In this document: positions 8,642 through 16,821 of the stretch, piece by piece
How the letters are laid out: the number at the start of each line of letters is the position of its first letter
Position numbering within the stretch: the stretch's first letter is position 1
Assembly: GCA_016214125.1 (NCBI GenBank)
Contig: JACRPC010000018.1
Coordinates: forward strand, 62,001-126,000
Length of the DNA: 64,000 bases
Source: Rhodospirillales bacterium
Lineage (GTDB): Bacteria; Pseudomonadota; Alphaproteobacteria; Rhodospirillales; WMHbin7
Direction of reading: 5' to 3'
Program-made: the position numbers and the translations under genes
The notes under the pieces: model-generated
What the model was told of the DNA's origin: nothing
The model's database searches: none
What the model saw: only the letters and a program-made list of their open reading frames with translations

Positions 8642-9688
8642 ATGTCCGCCGATTCCGTTCGATTGACCAGCCTGGCCCATGGCGGCGGCTGCGGCTGCAA
8701 GATCGCCCCGGCCCTCTTGGCCGAGCTTCTGGCGGAATTGCCCGAGGGACTGCGCCCGCCCGAGCTTCTGGTCGGCACCGAGAATGGCGACGACGCCGCG
8801 GTCTGGCAACTCAACGACCGCCAAGCCCTGGTCGCCACCACCGATTTCTTCATGCCGATCGTCGACGATCCTTTCGATTTCGGCCGCATCGCCGCCACCA
8901 ACGCGCTCTCCGACGTTTACGCCATGGGCGCCCGCCCGATCTTCGCCTTGGCGCTGGTCGGCATGCCGATTGACAAGCTGGCGCCCGCCGTGATCCGCCA
9001 GATTCTGGCCGGCGGCCAGGAGGCCTGCCGCCAGGCCGGCATTCTGGTGGCGGGCGGCCATTCGATCGATTCGGTCGAGCCGATCTACGGGCTGGTGGCG
9101 CTGGGGCTGGTCGATCCGACAAAAATTCTGCGCAACGACCGCGCCCGGGCCGGCGATGTGCTTATTCTGGGCAAGCCGATCGGCATCGGCATCCTGAGCG
9201 CCGCCCTGAAGAAAGAGGCGCTGGCGCCCGAGGCCTACCGGCGAATGGTGGAACTCACCACCCGGCTCAACACCGCCGGCCCCGATCTGGCGACCCTGGC
9301 CGGGGTGCATGCCGCGACCGACGTCACCGGCTTTGGCCTGTTGGGCCATCTGTGGGAAGTCTGCCGGGGCTCCAGGCTGCGCGCCCGGCTCGATTACGAC
9401 CGGGTGCCGATCCTGCCCGAGGCACAGGCGCTGGTCGGCCAAGGCTTCGCCACCGGCGCCTCGAAGCGCAATTGGGCCAGCTATGGCGCCAACGTCGCCA
9501 TCCCCGAGAGCTGGGCGGAAACCCGGCGCACGCTCTTATGCGATCCGCAGACCTCGGGCGGGTTGCTGGTCGCTTGCGCACCCGAAGCGGCGGCCGATGT
9601 CTTGGCCCTCTTCGTCCGCCACGGCTCGCCGGAAGCAGCGATCATCGGATCGCTTGGTCCCGGCCAACCCGGCATCGACGCAGCCTAG
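8642..9688 (+). CDS. selD: selenide, water dikinase (SelD)
   Basis: SelD makes monoselenophosphate from selenide and ATP, the selenium donor for selenocysteine, 2-selenouridine in tRNA and the labile selenium of some molybdenum hydroxylases. The 348-residue protein has the diagnostic N-terminus LTSLAHGGGCGCKIAP (about 9-24) with the catalytic Cys-Lys pair. The first active-site position is cysteine, not selenocysteine. The AIR-synthase fold is clear (NALSDVYAMGARP, AGGHSI, DVTGFGLLGHL, CDPQTSGGLL). It is the last gene of the ABC operon; no selA, selB or selU gene lies in the window. With yqeB, yqeC and xdhC nearby, a role in hydroxylase selenation is the simplest reading. Confidence 0.95.
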   Translation: MSADSVRLTSLAHGGGCGCKIAPALLAELLAELPEGLRPPELLVGTENGDDAAVWQLNDRQALVATTDFFMPIVDDPFDFGRIAATNALSDVYAMGARPIFALALVGMPIDKLAPAVIRQILAGGQEACRQAGILVAGGHSIDSVEPIYGLVALGLVDPTKILRNDRARAGDVLILGKPIGIGILSAALKKEALAPEAYRRMVELTTRLNTAGPDLATLAGVHAATDVTGFGLLGHLWEVCRGSRLRARLDYDRVPILPEAQALVGQGFATGASKRNWASYGANVAIPESWAETRRTLLCDPQTSGGLLVACAPEAAADVLALFVRHGSPEAAIIGSLGPGQPGIDAA

Positions 9689-9704
9689 GCCAGATCTCGG
9701 TCGC

Positions 9705-10112
9705 TTACAGGCTCTTCAGATACTCGGCATAGGCGCGGTCGCGATCGAGGATGTGATCGACCAGCCAGCGGCGCAGGAATTCCGAGACGTCGGCGCTCAT
9801 GCCTTCTTGGCGTTCATCGATCGCGCGACGGCTGATCTGCGCCAGTTCGGCCACCAGCCGGTCATGCTCGGCCTTGTGGGCGGGAAGATCGGGATAGAAG
9901 CGCTGGGCCAGATGCGCCTCTTCGCGGGTGAAATGGTCCTTGGTGTAGGCGGCCAGCTCGGCCAGGACCCCGGCCAGAACCTCTTCCTCGACCCCGGCAT
10001 AAGCGGCGACGAACACCCGGTTGAGCAATTCGACCAGCTTCTTGTGATCGGCATCGAGATTGGGAACGCCGACGCTGAGATCGGGTGTCCAATCGACCAC
10101 GCCACCATTCAT
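9705..10112 (-). CDS. bacteriohemerythrin
   Basis: A 135-residue single-domain hemerythrin. All expected di-iron ligands are visible: His23 (DADHKK), His60 and Glu64 (HFTREE), His79 and His83 (HKAEH), His120 and Asp125 (HILDRD). Such proteins bind oxygen or NO at a non-haem di-iron site in microaerobic bacteria and serve as carriers, sensors or NO scavengers. It is a lone gene convergent with selD (16 bases apart) and 61 bases downstream of the pyruvate kinase gene, so it could also be read from that operon. Confidence 0.92.
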   Translation of the reverse strand: MNGGVVDWTPDLSVGVPNLDADHKKLVELLNRVFVAAYAGVEEEVLAGVLAELAAYTKDHFTREEAHLAQRFYPDLPAHKAEHDRLVAELAQISRRAIDERQEGMSADVSEFLRRWLVDHILDRDRAYAEYLKSL

Positions 10113-10173
10113 GATACTCCTCCCTCTCCCTCAATCGGCCCTAGCGCTCTTGATCGGGCGCCCTGGGCGGCAA

Positions 10174-11592
10174 TCAGATCTTGGCCACGCGCAACATGTT
10201 GGTGGTGCCCGCCGTGCCGAACGGCATCCCGGCCAGGATCACCAGATGATCGCCCGGCTTGGCGAAATCGACCGAGGCCGCCTTGACCGCCAAGGCCACC
10301 ATTTCCGAGGTGTCATGGATGTCGTCCGGGGTGTGCACGGCATGCACCCCCCAGGCCAGCGTGAGGCGCCTGGCGGTGGCCGGCTTGGGCGTGAGGCCCA
10401 GGATCGGCACATCGGGGCGCTCGCGCGCCGCGCGGAAGGCCGAGGAGCCCGACGAGGTGTAGGTGACGATGGCCGCCGCCGCGATGGTGTGGGCGACATG
10501 GCGCGCCGCGGTGGCGATGGCGTCCTGGGTGGTGTGTTCGGGCGCCGGATGATCGGCCTCGCGGATGCGGGCAAACAAAGGATCGCGTTCGACCCGGCGG
10601 ATGATGCGGTCCATCATGGTCACCGCCTCGACCGGATAGTCGCCCGCCGCCGTTTCCGCCGACAGCATCACCGTGTCGGCGCCGTCATAGATCGCCGTCG
10701 CCACGTCGGAGGCTTCGGCCCGGGTCGGCGTGGGGGCGTGGATCATGGTCTCCAGCATCTGGGTCGCCACCACCACCGGCTTGCCGGCCAGGCGGCAGGC
10801 GGCGATGATCTGCTTTTGCAGGACCGGCACATCCTCGGGAGGGCATTCGACGCCCAGATCGCCCCGGGCCACCATGATCGCGTCGGCCTCGGCGATGATA
10901 CCGGCCAAGGTGTCCGGCGCCACCGCCGAAGGCTTTTCCAGTTTGGCCAGCACGCCGGCGCGGCCGGCGACCCGGCGCTTCAATTCGATCACGTCCTCGG
11001 GCCGCTGGACGAACGACAGCGCCACCCAATCGACGCCCAAGGCGAGGCCGAATTCGAGATCATCCTTGTCCTTGGGAGTGAGCGCCGAAAGCGGCAGCAC
11101 CAAATTGGGCAGGTTGACGCCCTTGTGATCGGAGATCTCGCCCCCGGTGATCACCTGGGTTTCGGCGAAATCGGCGCCATGGCGCAAGACGCGCAGGCGG
11201 AAACGCCCGTCATTGATCAAGATGTCGGCGCCCTCTTTCAGCGCCTGGAAGATTTCCGGATGCGGCATGCCGACCCGCGTGGCGTCGCCTGGCGTCGGAT
11301 CGAGATCGAGGCGGAAAGGGGCGCCAGCCACCAGTTCGGCCTTGCCGCCGGCGAATTCGCCGATCCGCAGCTTGGGGCCCTGAAGGTCCATCAAGACGCC
11401 GATCGGCCGGTCGATGCGTTCTTCCAGGGCGCGGATCGCCGCCACACGCTTCTTGTGATCCTCGCGCCCGCCATGGCTGAAATTGAGCCGAAAGACATCG
11501 GCGCCGGCGCGGAACAGCTCCTCGATGCGCTCGGGGCTGCCGCTGGCCGGTCCCAGCGTGGCGAGAATCTTGGCGGTGCGTTGGCGTCTCAT
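10174..11592 (-). CDS. pyk: pyruvate kinase
   Basis: Converts phosphoenolpyruvate and ADP to pyruvate and ATP. The 472-residue protein starts at the ATG at 11592 (MRRQRTAKILATLGPAS), as most pyruvate kinases do; an in-frame TTG at 11610 would add six residues. The barrel motifs MDLQGPKLRIG, SFVQRPEDV, MVARGDLGVE and ATQMLETM are intact. It directly follows a glycerate 2-kinase gene on the same strand, the arrangement known for ttuD-ttuE in tartrate loci, where this enzyme carries 2-phosphoglycerate-derived carbon to pyruvate. It may be a pathway-specific second pyruvate kinase; whether another copy exists is not visible here. Confidence 0.94.
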   Translation of the reverse strand: MRRQRTAKILATLGPASGSPERIEELFRAGADVFRLNFSHGGREDHKKRVAAIRALEERIDRPIGVLMDLQGPKLRIGEFAGGKAELVAGAPFRLDLDPTPGDATRVGMPHPEIFQALKEGADILINDGRFRLRVLRHGADFAETQVITGGEISDHKGVNLPNLVLPLSALTPKDKDDLEFGLALGVDWVALSFVQRPEDVIELKRRVAGRAGVLAKLEKPSAVAPDTLAGIIAEADAIMVARGDLGVECPPEDVPVLQKQIIAACRLAGKPVVVATQMLETMIHAPTPTRAEASDVATAIYDGADTVMLSAETAAGDYPVEAVTMMDRIIRRVERDPLFARIREADHPAPEHTTQDAIATAARHVAHTIAAAAIVTYTSSGSSAFRAARERPDVPILGLTPKPATARRLTLAWGVHAVHTPDDIHDTSEMVALAVKAASVDFAKPGDHLVILAGMPFGTAGTTNMLRVAKI

Positions 11593-11610
11593 GCCGCCAC
11601 GATAACCCAA

Positions 11611-12822
11611 TTAGGAAGGGCTTACCAGAATGGCGCGAAAGTCGGTGACGTTGGTGCCGGTGGGGCCGGTGACGACCAGATCACCCAGAGTTGAAAAGAA
11701 AGTGTAGGAATCGTTGGTCGCCAGAAAAGCGGTGGGATCAAGACCCAAAGCGCGGGCGCGCGCCAGCGTGTCGGGAGTGACGATCGCACCGGCATTATCG
11801 CCGAAGCCGTCGATGCCGTCGGTGTCGACGGCCAGGGCCCAAATGCCGGCCCGACCCTCAAGCGCGATCGCCAGGGCAAGCAGGAACTCGCCGTTGCGCC
11901 CACCTTTGCCCGACCCCCGCACCGTCACCGTGGTCTCGCCGCCCGACAGCAGCACGGTGCCCGGTGGGGCCGCCAGGGCCAGCTTGGCCTGATCGGCGGC
12001 CACCATCCTTGCCTCGCCCTGGATGGCGTCGCCCAGGATCTGCGGCTTGAAGCCCATGCCTTTCGCCGCCACGGCGGCGGCGGCCAGCGCATCGGCCGGG
12101 CGGGCGATCAGGGTATAGACGGCCTTGGCCAGCCGGGGATCGCCGGGCTTCACCGATTCGCTCCAGGCGGGCGGCGGATCGATCGCGTAGCGCGCCAGCA
12201 CCGCCTGGGCGTCGGCGATGGTGGTGGGATCGGCGACCGTGGGCCCCGAGCCGATCACCGCCGGATCGTCGCCCGGCACATCGGAAATCGCCAAGGTGCG
12301 CACCTGCGCCGGAAAGGCGGCGGCGGCCAGACGGCCGCCCTTGATCGCCGAGAGATGCTTGCGCACGCAATTGATCTCGGCGATCGTCGCGCCCGAGCGC
12401 AGCAAGGCCTGGGTGATGCGCCGCTTGTCGTCGAGCGTCCCCCCCTCCGCCGGCAGCGCCAACAGCGCCGAGGCGCCGCCCGACAAGAGGACCAGCACGA
12501 GATCGTTGAGGGTGAGGCCCCGCACCGAAGCGAGAAGGCGGGCGGCCGCCTGACGCCCGGCCGCATCGGGAACCGGATGCGCCGCCTCGACGATCTCGAT
12601 GCCGCGCGTCGGCTGGGCGTGGCCGTAGCGGGTGACGGCAAGGCCGGTGAGCTTGCTCTTCCAGAATTTCTCCACCGCCACCGCCATCGAGGCAGCGGCC
12701 TTGCCGGCCGCCACCACCACGGTGCGGCCAAGGGGCGGCGGCGGCAAAAAGGCCGGGATCACCCGCAGCGGATCGGCGGCCTTCAAGGCCGCCGTCATCA
12801 GCGCCTGAAGCTGGTTTCTCAT
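11611..12822 (-). CDS. glycerate 2-kinase (GckA/TtuD, MOFRL family)
   Basis: The 403-residue protein belongs to the MOFRL family, whose members phosphorylate D-glycerate to 2-phosphoglycerate (older annotation: hydroxypyruvate reductase TtuD). The N-terminal domain has VVVAAGKAAASMA and LVLLSGGASALL. The C-terminal MOFRL domain has LLSGGETTVTVRG and GKGGRNGEFLLAL, then AVDTDGIDGFGDNAGA. The ATG at 12822 overlaps the MFS stop by ATGA, so the genes are coupled. With the next gene (pyruvate kinase) it would turn glycerate into pyruvate in two operon-encoded steps plus enolase. Confidence 0.92.
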   Translation of the reverse strand: MRNQLQALMTAALKAADPLRVIPAFLPPPPLGRTVVVAAGKAAASMAVAVEKFWKSKLTGLAVTRYGHAQPTRGIEIVEAAHPVPDAAGRQAAARLLASVRGLTLNDLVLVLLSGGASALLALPAEGGTLDDKRRITQALLRSGATIAEINCVRKHLSAIKGGRLAAAAFPAQVRTLAISDVPGDDPAVIGSGPTVADPTTIADAQAVLARYAIDPPPAWSESVKPGDPRLAKAVYTLIARPADALAAAAVAAKGMGFKPQILGDAIQGEARMVAADQAKLALAAPPGTVLLSGGETTVTVRGSGKGGRNGEFLLALAIALEGRAGIWALAVDTDGIDGFGDNAGAIVTPDTLARARALGLDPTAFLATNDSYTFFSTLGDLVVTGPTGTNVTDFRAILVSPS

Positions 12823-14090
12823 GACTTTTGCGCCTTGCAGTGGGTTTCGCGCACGCCCAAGAGGAGCAGAAACGCGCCCAAATAGCAAAGGGGCAAGGCC
12901 AGAAGCGCTCGGTCCCAGATGGCCTGGGAATAGACCCGAACGCCGTTCGCCATCGTCCCGTCCCAGCCGAGATCGAGAAACCAGCCGATCAGCGACTGCC
13001 AGATGGCGCCGTTGCCGATCACCATCATGTTGGCCAGGCCCAAGGTCGCCCCAGCGGTCCAGGCCGGATTGTGCTCGCGCGCCGAGGCGAAGCACAGCAC
13101 CATGCCGCCGGCGCACATCCCGGTCAGGAAGAAGAAGGGATAGCAGGCGGCCAGCGGCAGACCGGGCCAGAACAGCCAGACGAGCGTCGAAGCCAGCGCC
13201 AGGCCGACGCAGAGCATCATGGGAATCCTTCGCAGGCCGATGCGATCGCTCAGCCAGCCGACCAGGGGCGAACCCACCCCCCAGCCGACCAGGAAGACCG
13301 AGGTCGCCGCCGCCGCCGCCGGCCGCTCGATGCCGTGGCGAAGCATCAAATAGGGCACGCCCCACAGTCCGGCGAAGGCCAGCATCGGCGCCGCCAGGAG
13401 CCCGCCATAAAGGCCGATGAAATGGGTCTGCGGATTCTTGAGCGCCACCACCAAGCCGCTCAAGAGCCGGCGGCCTTCCTCGGACGCCGGTTTGTCGTCG
13501 CGTTCCCCCGGCGGCCGGTCGCGCACCACCAACCAGATCGCCAGCGCCAGCGCCAATCCGGCCAGCCCGGCGCCAACCAAGGTCGCTCGCCAGCCAAAGG
13601 CGGCCACCGCCGCCGATAAGGGCGCCTGACCGCCCACCGCGCCCACCATGCCCGCCGCCATGGTCAGCCCGGTCACCAGGGCGAACCGGCGCGGCGGGAA
13701 CCAGACGGTCGCCACCTTGAGCGCGCCCACCCAGGTGACCGAGGCGCCGATGCCGATCAGCGCCCGCCCGAGATAGGCGGGCATCAAATCCTGGGCCTGG
13801 GAAAAGAACAGGCTGCCCAGGGCCGCCAGAAGCGCGGCGCCGGTCAAGAGCCGCCGCGCCCCCCAGCGATCGAGGATGACGCCGACCGGCACCTGCAGGC
13901 TGGCGTAGGCGTAAAAATAAAGCGCCGACAGAATGCCGGTGATGGCGGCGCCGACCGAGAAATCGCGCATCAGCTCGGCCACCATGACGCTGGGGGCGAC
14001 GCGCTGGAAGAAGCCGTAGCTATAGAAGATGGCGGCCAAGCCCCACATCGCCCAGGGCCAAATGCCCGCGGCTGGCGGCGCACCGGTCAT
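12819..14090 (-). CDS. MFS transporter, probable organic-acid importer
   Basis: A 423-residue inner-membrane protein with about twelve hydrophobic helices. The loop between helices 2 and 3 (GVILDRWGARRLL) carries the MFS signature, and a second copy (GWLSDRIGLRRI) follows helix 8. It lies between gntR (ATGA overlap) and the glycerate kinase gene (ATGA overlap), so it probably imports the compound that feeds glycerate kinase, such as glycerate, tartrate or tartronate. That substrate is inferred from the operon; the sequence alone shows only an MFS permease. Confidence 0.88.
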   Translation of the reverse strand: MTGAPPAAGIWPWAMWGLAAIFYSYGFFQRVAPSVMVAELMRDFSVGAAITGILSALYFYAYASLQVPVGVILDRWGARRLLTGAALLAALGSLFFSQAQDLMPAYLGRALIGIGASVTWVGALKVATVWFPPRRFALVTGLTMAAGMVGAVGGQAPLSAAVAAFGWRATLVGAGLAGLALALAIWLVVRDRPPGERDDKPASEEGRRLLSGLVVALKNPQTHFIGLYGGLLAAPMLAFAGLWGVPYLMLRHGIERPAAAAATSVFLVGWGVGSPLVGWLSDRIGLRRIPMMLCVGLALASTLVWLFWPGLPLAACYPFFFLTGMCAGGMVLCFASAREHNPAWTAGATLGLANMMVIGNGAIWQSLIGWFLDLGWDGTMANGVRVYSQAIWDRALLALPLCYLGAFLLLLGVRETHCKAQKS

Positions 14091-14803
14091 GGGTGCGGGG
14101 AGATGGGGGACAGAAAAAGGCTGGTGAGCAGATGGGCGGTCATCTGGGCGGTTGCCCGCTCGGGATTCTTGTCGTGGATCGCCTCGAAAATCGCCCGGTG
14201 TTGGTCGAGAATCTGGCGCTCGAGATCGGCCTGTTCGTGCAGTTCCCCATGCAGGTGGCTGACGATCTTGGCCAGGGTCTGGCGGATCACCGCCACGATG
14301 TGCTGATAGGCGATGCTGCCCGAGGCCTTGGCGACCGCCATATGGAAGGCAAGGTCGTTGTCGGTGGCGTGGCGGAAATAGCGGTCGCGCTCCATGACGC
14401 GGACGATCTTGCCGATCTCCTCGATGGCTTCGCGTGTGCCCTGGCGGGCAGCGCGGGCGGCGGCCCAGCCTTCCAGGAGGGCGCGCAATTCCAAGAGATC
14501 GGAAAAATTCTCCGGCCGTCCCTTCACCAGAGCCAGAAGCGGCGTCTCCAGCGTCTGCACGGTGGAGACCACCCGCGTGCCGCTGCCGCGCCGGGCATCA
14601 AGGAAGCCCTCGGCCTTCAGTTCCTGCAGGGCGGCGCGCACCGAAACCCGGCTCACCCCCATCCGCGCCGCCATCAGCCGCTCGCTGGGCAAGGGCGAAT
14701 CGGGACCCAGGCGGCCGTCGGCGATCATCGCCCGCAATTCGTCGGCGATGCGGTGCGATTTCAGTTGGCGCTTGGGAGCTTGGCTTAAGGTCATACCACT
14801 CAT
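14087..14803 (-). CDS. GntR family transcriptional regulator (FadR subfamily)
   Basis: A 238-residue regulator with an N-terminal winged helix (LPSERLMAARMGVSRVSVRAALQELKA split across about 40-66, then the wing with RRGSGTRV) and an all-helical C-terminal FCD-type ligand domain. The domain has the expected metal or acid-binding residues in its helices (DNDLAFHMAVAKASGS). It is the first gene of gntR-MFS-glycerate kinase-pyk and probably controls this operon in response to its hydroxyacid substrate. The ATG at 14803 is used; a second ATG lies three codons on. Confidence 0.92.
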   Translation of the reverse strand: MSGMTLSQAPKRQLKSHRIADELRAMIADGRLGPDSPLPSERLMAARMGVSRVSVRAALQELKAEGFLDARRGSGTRVVSTVQTLETPLLALVKGRPENFSDLLELRALLEGWAAARAARQGTREAIEEIGKIVRVMERDRYFRHATDNDLAFHMAVAKASGSIAYQHIVAVIRQTLAKIVSHLHGELHEQADLERQILDQHRAIFEAIHDKNPERATAQMTAHLLTSLFLSPISPHP

Positions 14804-14908
14804 ATCACCCTGGGCGCGCCATTCGTCAAGGGCTTAATGGCGAATCTCATAACGTGGAAATAATCAATATAATTAATTGAAATCAAATACATAACATCAG
14901 AATCGACC
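14804..14908 (-). promoter_or_regulatory. AT-rich leader of the gntR-MFS-glycerate kinase-pyk operon
   Basis: These 105 bases precede gntR. The stretch 14838-14900 is markedly AT-rich (for example ATAATCAATATAATTAATTG at 14861-14880) in an otherwise GC-rich region, as expected for a promoter and regulator-binding site. No clear FadR-type operator could be assigned. Confidence 0.45.
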
Positions 14909-15784
14909 TTATCGGCTGCCTTTGCGGGCCAGAAGGATACCGAGAAGAATAATCGCGCCGCCGCTCAGCGACTGGAAGGTGAGCGGTTCGCCCAGAAAGA
15001 CCCAAGCCAGCGCCCCGGCCAGGGCGGGCTGCAACAGGAGAGCAACGGCGCCGAAGGCCGCCGGCAGATGGGCGAAGGCGTAGGCGATCAGGCTTTGCCC
15101 ACCCAGTTGCGCCATCAGGGCCAACCCCATCAGGGCTGCCCAGCCGGCGGCCGTTTCCGGCAACAGCCGCTCGCCGCCCAGAAGCGCCAGCAGCAGCAGA
15201 CCGAGGCTGGAGACCGCTCCCGACCAGCTCATGATGGTGGCGGTGGAAAAACGGGCGCGCAGGCGGCTCAGCGTCATCATGTAGGCGGCGTAGAAGACGG
15301 CGGCCAAGACGGCCAGCCCATCGCCCAGGAGATGGGTGCCGCCGATCGTCACGCTGTCGCCCATCAGCAGCACCGCGCCCAGGATCGCCACAACCAGCCC
15401 AACCAGGAAAAGCGGCCGGAACCGCTGGCCAAACAGCAGGAAGCCGCCCAGCGTCACGAAAATCGGCGCCGCGTTGGCGAACAAGGTGGAGTTGGCGACC
15501 GAGGTCAGCGTGATCGACCAGTGCCAGATCGCCAGATCGATGGTGAAGAAGAGCCCGGCCAGGATCAGCGTCGCCTTCTCGCGGCCCGTCTTGGGCGGCT
15601 GGGATGGGCGGGCGCGGTCGTTCTCGAGCGAAAGCCAGATCAGCAGAAGGGGCAGCGACAGCGCCATGCGGTAGAAGGCCGACGTGGTGGGGCCGACCTC
15701 GGCCAGGCGGACGAAGAGAGGCCCGAAAGCGATGCCCACCGCGCCCAACAGCAGAGCGGGCAAGGCCCATTTGGCGGAGCCCAC
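14909..15784 (-). CDS. EamA/DMT family membrane transporter
   Basis: A 291-residue protein of ten hydrophobic helices made of two homologous EamA halves, ending in a basic tail (ILLARKGSR). Family members mostly export amino acids or other metabolites. I use the GTG at 15784, preceded by GAGG seven bases upstream; no ATG fits. It lies 10 bases after the degenerate receiver gene and is probably co-transcribed with it. Its substrate cannot be deduced. Confidence 0.85.
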   Translation of the reverse strand: MGSAKWALPALLLGAVGIAFGPLFVRLAEVGPTTSAFYRMALSLPLLLIWLSLENDRARPSQPPKTGREKATLILAGLFFTIDLAIWHWSITLTSVANSTLFANAAPIFVTLGGFLLFGQRFRPLFLVGLVVAILGAVLLMGDSVTIGGTHLLGDGLAVLAAVFYAAYMMTLSRLRARFSTATIMSWSGAVSSLGLLLLALLGGERLLPETAAGWAALMGLALMAQLGGQSLIAYAFAHLPAAFGAVALLLQPALAGALAWVFLGEPLTFQSLSGGAIILLGILLARKGSR

Positions 15785-15794
15785 GCGCGCCTCG

Positions 15795-16592
15795 TCAGAT
15801 GATGAAGAGCTGATCGAGGGCGCGGGCGAGATCGTCGCCGAAATCGGCCCCCTTGCGGATGATCGGCACCTTGGCGGGAACCAGCTTCAGGTAATCGTCC
15901 TCGGCCGGCAGGCTGGTCAAGAGCGCGGTCGGGATGTTGCGGGTGCCGGGCATGGTCGCCAGCCCGATCGCCAGATCGATGCCCGACAGTTCCGGCATCA
16001 CCGCCGAAATGATCACCAGATCGGGCTTGGTGCGCAAAATGGTGGGCAGCGCCTCGATGGTGCTGGCCACCCGATGCGTGCGGTAGCCGCATTGCTGCAA
16101 TTCCCGCTCGACGAAATGGGCCGCCGCGCCGTGCAGCATGACCAGCAGGATTTCGACGTTGCGGACCTGAAGATCGCCGATGCTAAAGCCGATCTTGGCC
16201 GGCAGGCGGCGGACGATCTCGGACGCCTCGGTGTCGGGCGGGATCCGCTCTTCCAGGATGTCGCCCATGATCTCGACATACTTCTCGATGTCGTCGAACA
16301 GGCGGGGCGGATAGGTCTTGGCCTCGGACAGAAAATCCTCCATCCGGTGCGCCACCTGGCCCACCAATTTCAATTCCAAGGCCCCCGATTGCGCGCGCAG
16401 CCCCAGCGCGACCCGCAGAAATTCGTGCACAAGCTCGTCGATCGGCAGCCGGGCATGGCGCGCCTCGCCCAGCCGCATTTGCAGGGCCTTCAACTGATCC
16501 AACCCCTCCTCGCGGAAGTTTTGGCGCATCTCATCGACGATGTCCTCGACGCCGCTGGCGAATACGCCATCGCCGGTCTTGGGCCCTGCCAT
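15795..16592 (-). CDS. helical protein with C-terminal pseudo-receiver domain
   Basis: A 265-residue cytoplasmic protein. Residues 1-145 are helical with no recognised catalytic motif. Residues 145-265 fit a CheY-like receiver (VEILLVMLHG..., DLVIISAVMPELSGIDLA, ALLTSLP, IIRKGAD). The phosphoacceptor aspartate position is Ser196 and the acidic pair at the start of the domain is missing, while the conserved lysine (Lys247) remains. It is therefore probably not phosphorylated in the usual way and may act as a protein-interaction module. It precedes an EamA transporter gene and is divergent from the hydroxylase operon. Its role is unknown. Confidence 0.7.
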   Translation of the reverse strand: MAGPKTGDGVFASGVEDIVDEMRQNFREEGLDQLKALQMRLGEARHARLPIDELVHEFLRVALGLRAQSGALELKLVGQVAHRMEDFLSEAKTYPPRLFDDIEKYVEIMGDILEERIPPDTEASEIVRRLPAKIGFSIGDLQVRNVEILLVMLHGAAAHFVERELQQCGYRTHRVASTIEALPTILRTKPDLVIISAVMPELSGIDLAIGLATMPGTRNIPTALLTSLPAEDDYLKLVPAKVPIIRKGADFGDDLARALDQLFII

Positions 16593-16702
16593 CGACCGTT
16601 CTCCTCAAGAGCTTGGTTGGGCCCATTGTGGCCGGAAGCTTGGGTGGGGGGCAAGCGCGGTCTTGTCGCGTCCGGACGCCCCCGTATTCCTCCTAAGGGC
16701 GA

Positions 16703-16732
16703 TTGACAGGCGGGGAGGCAGGGGGATATAGT
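16703..16732 (+). promoter_or_regulatory. candidate sigma-70 promoter of the hydroxylase operon
   Basis: TTGACA at 16703-16708 and TATAGT at 16727-16732 are separated by 18 bases, close to the sigma-70 consensus. They lie about 90 bases upstream of the first subunit gene, in the 229-base gap after the divergent pseudo-receiver gene. An alternative -10 (GATATA, 16-base spacing) overlaps it. Confidence 0.6.
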
Positions 16733-16747
16733 TTGATCTACAAACTA
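16729..16747 (+). promoter_or_regulatory. palindromic operator overlapping the -10 box (candidate MarR site)
   Basis: TAGTTTG-ATCTA-CAAACTA is a perfect 7-bp inverted repeat around a 5-base spacer. It begins inside the candidate -10 element and covers the expected transcription start, a position where a bound repressor would block initiation. Its size fits MarR-family operators, and a marR gene sits beside the xdhC and TRAP genes. Assignment to that regulator is inference. Confidence 0.55.
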
Positions 16748-16821
16748 CAAGGGACCAATCCCCGGAGGAACGCCGACCTGCGTCGCGTCGGAACAGGCTG
16801 TCACGAAAGCGGAAGCCGATC

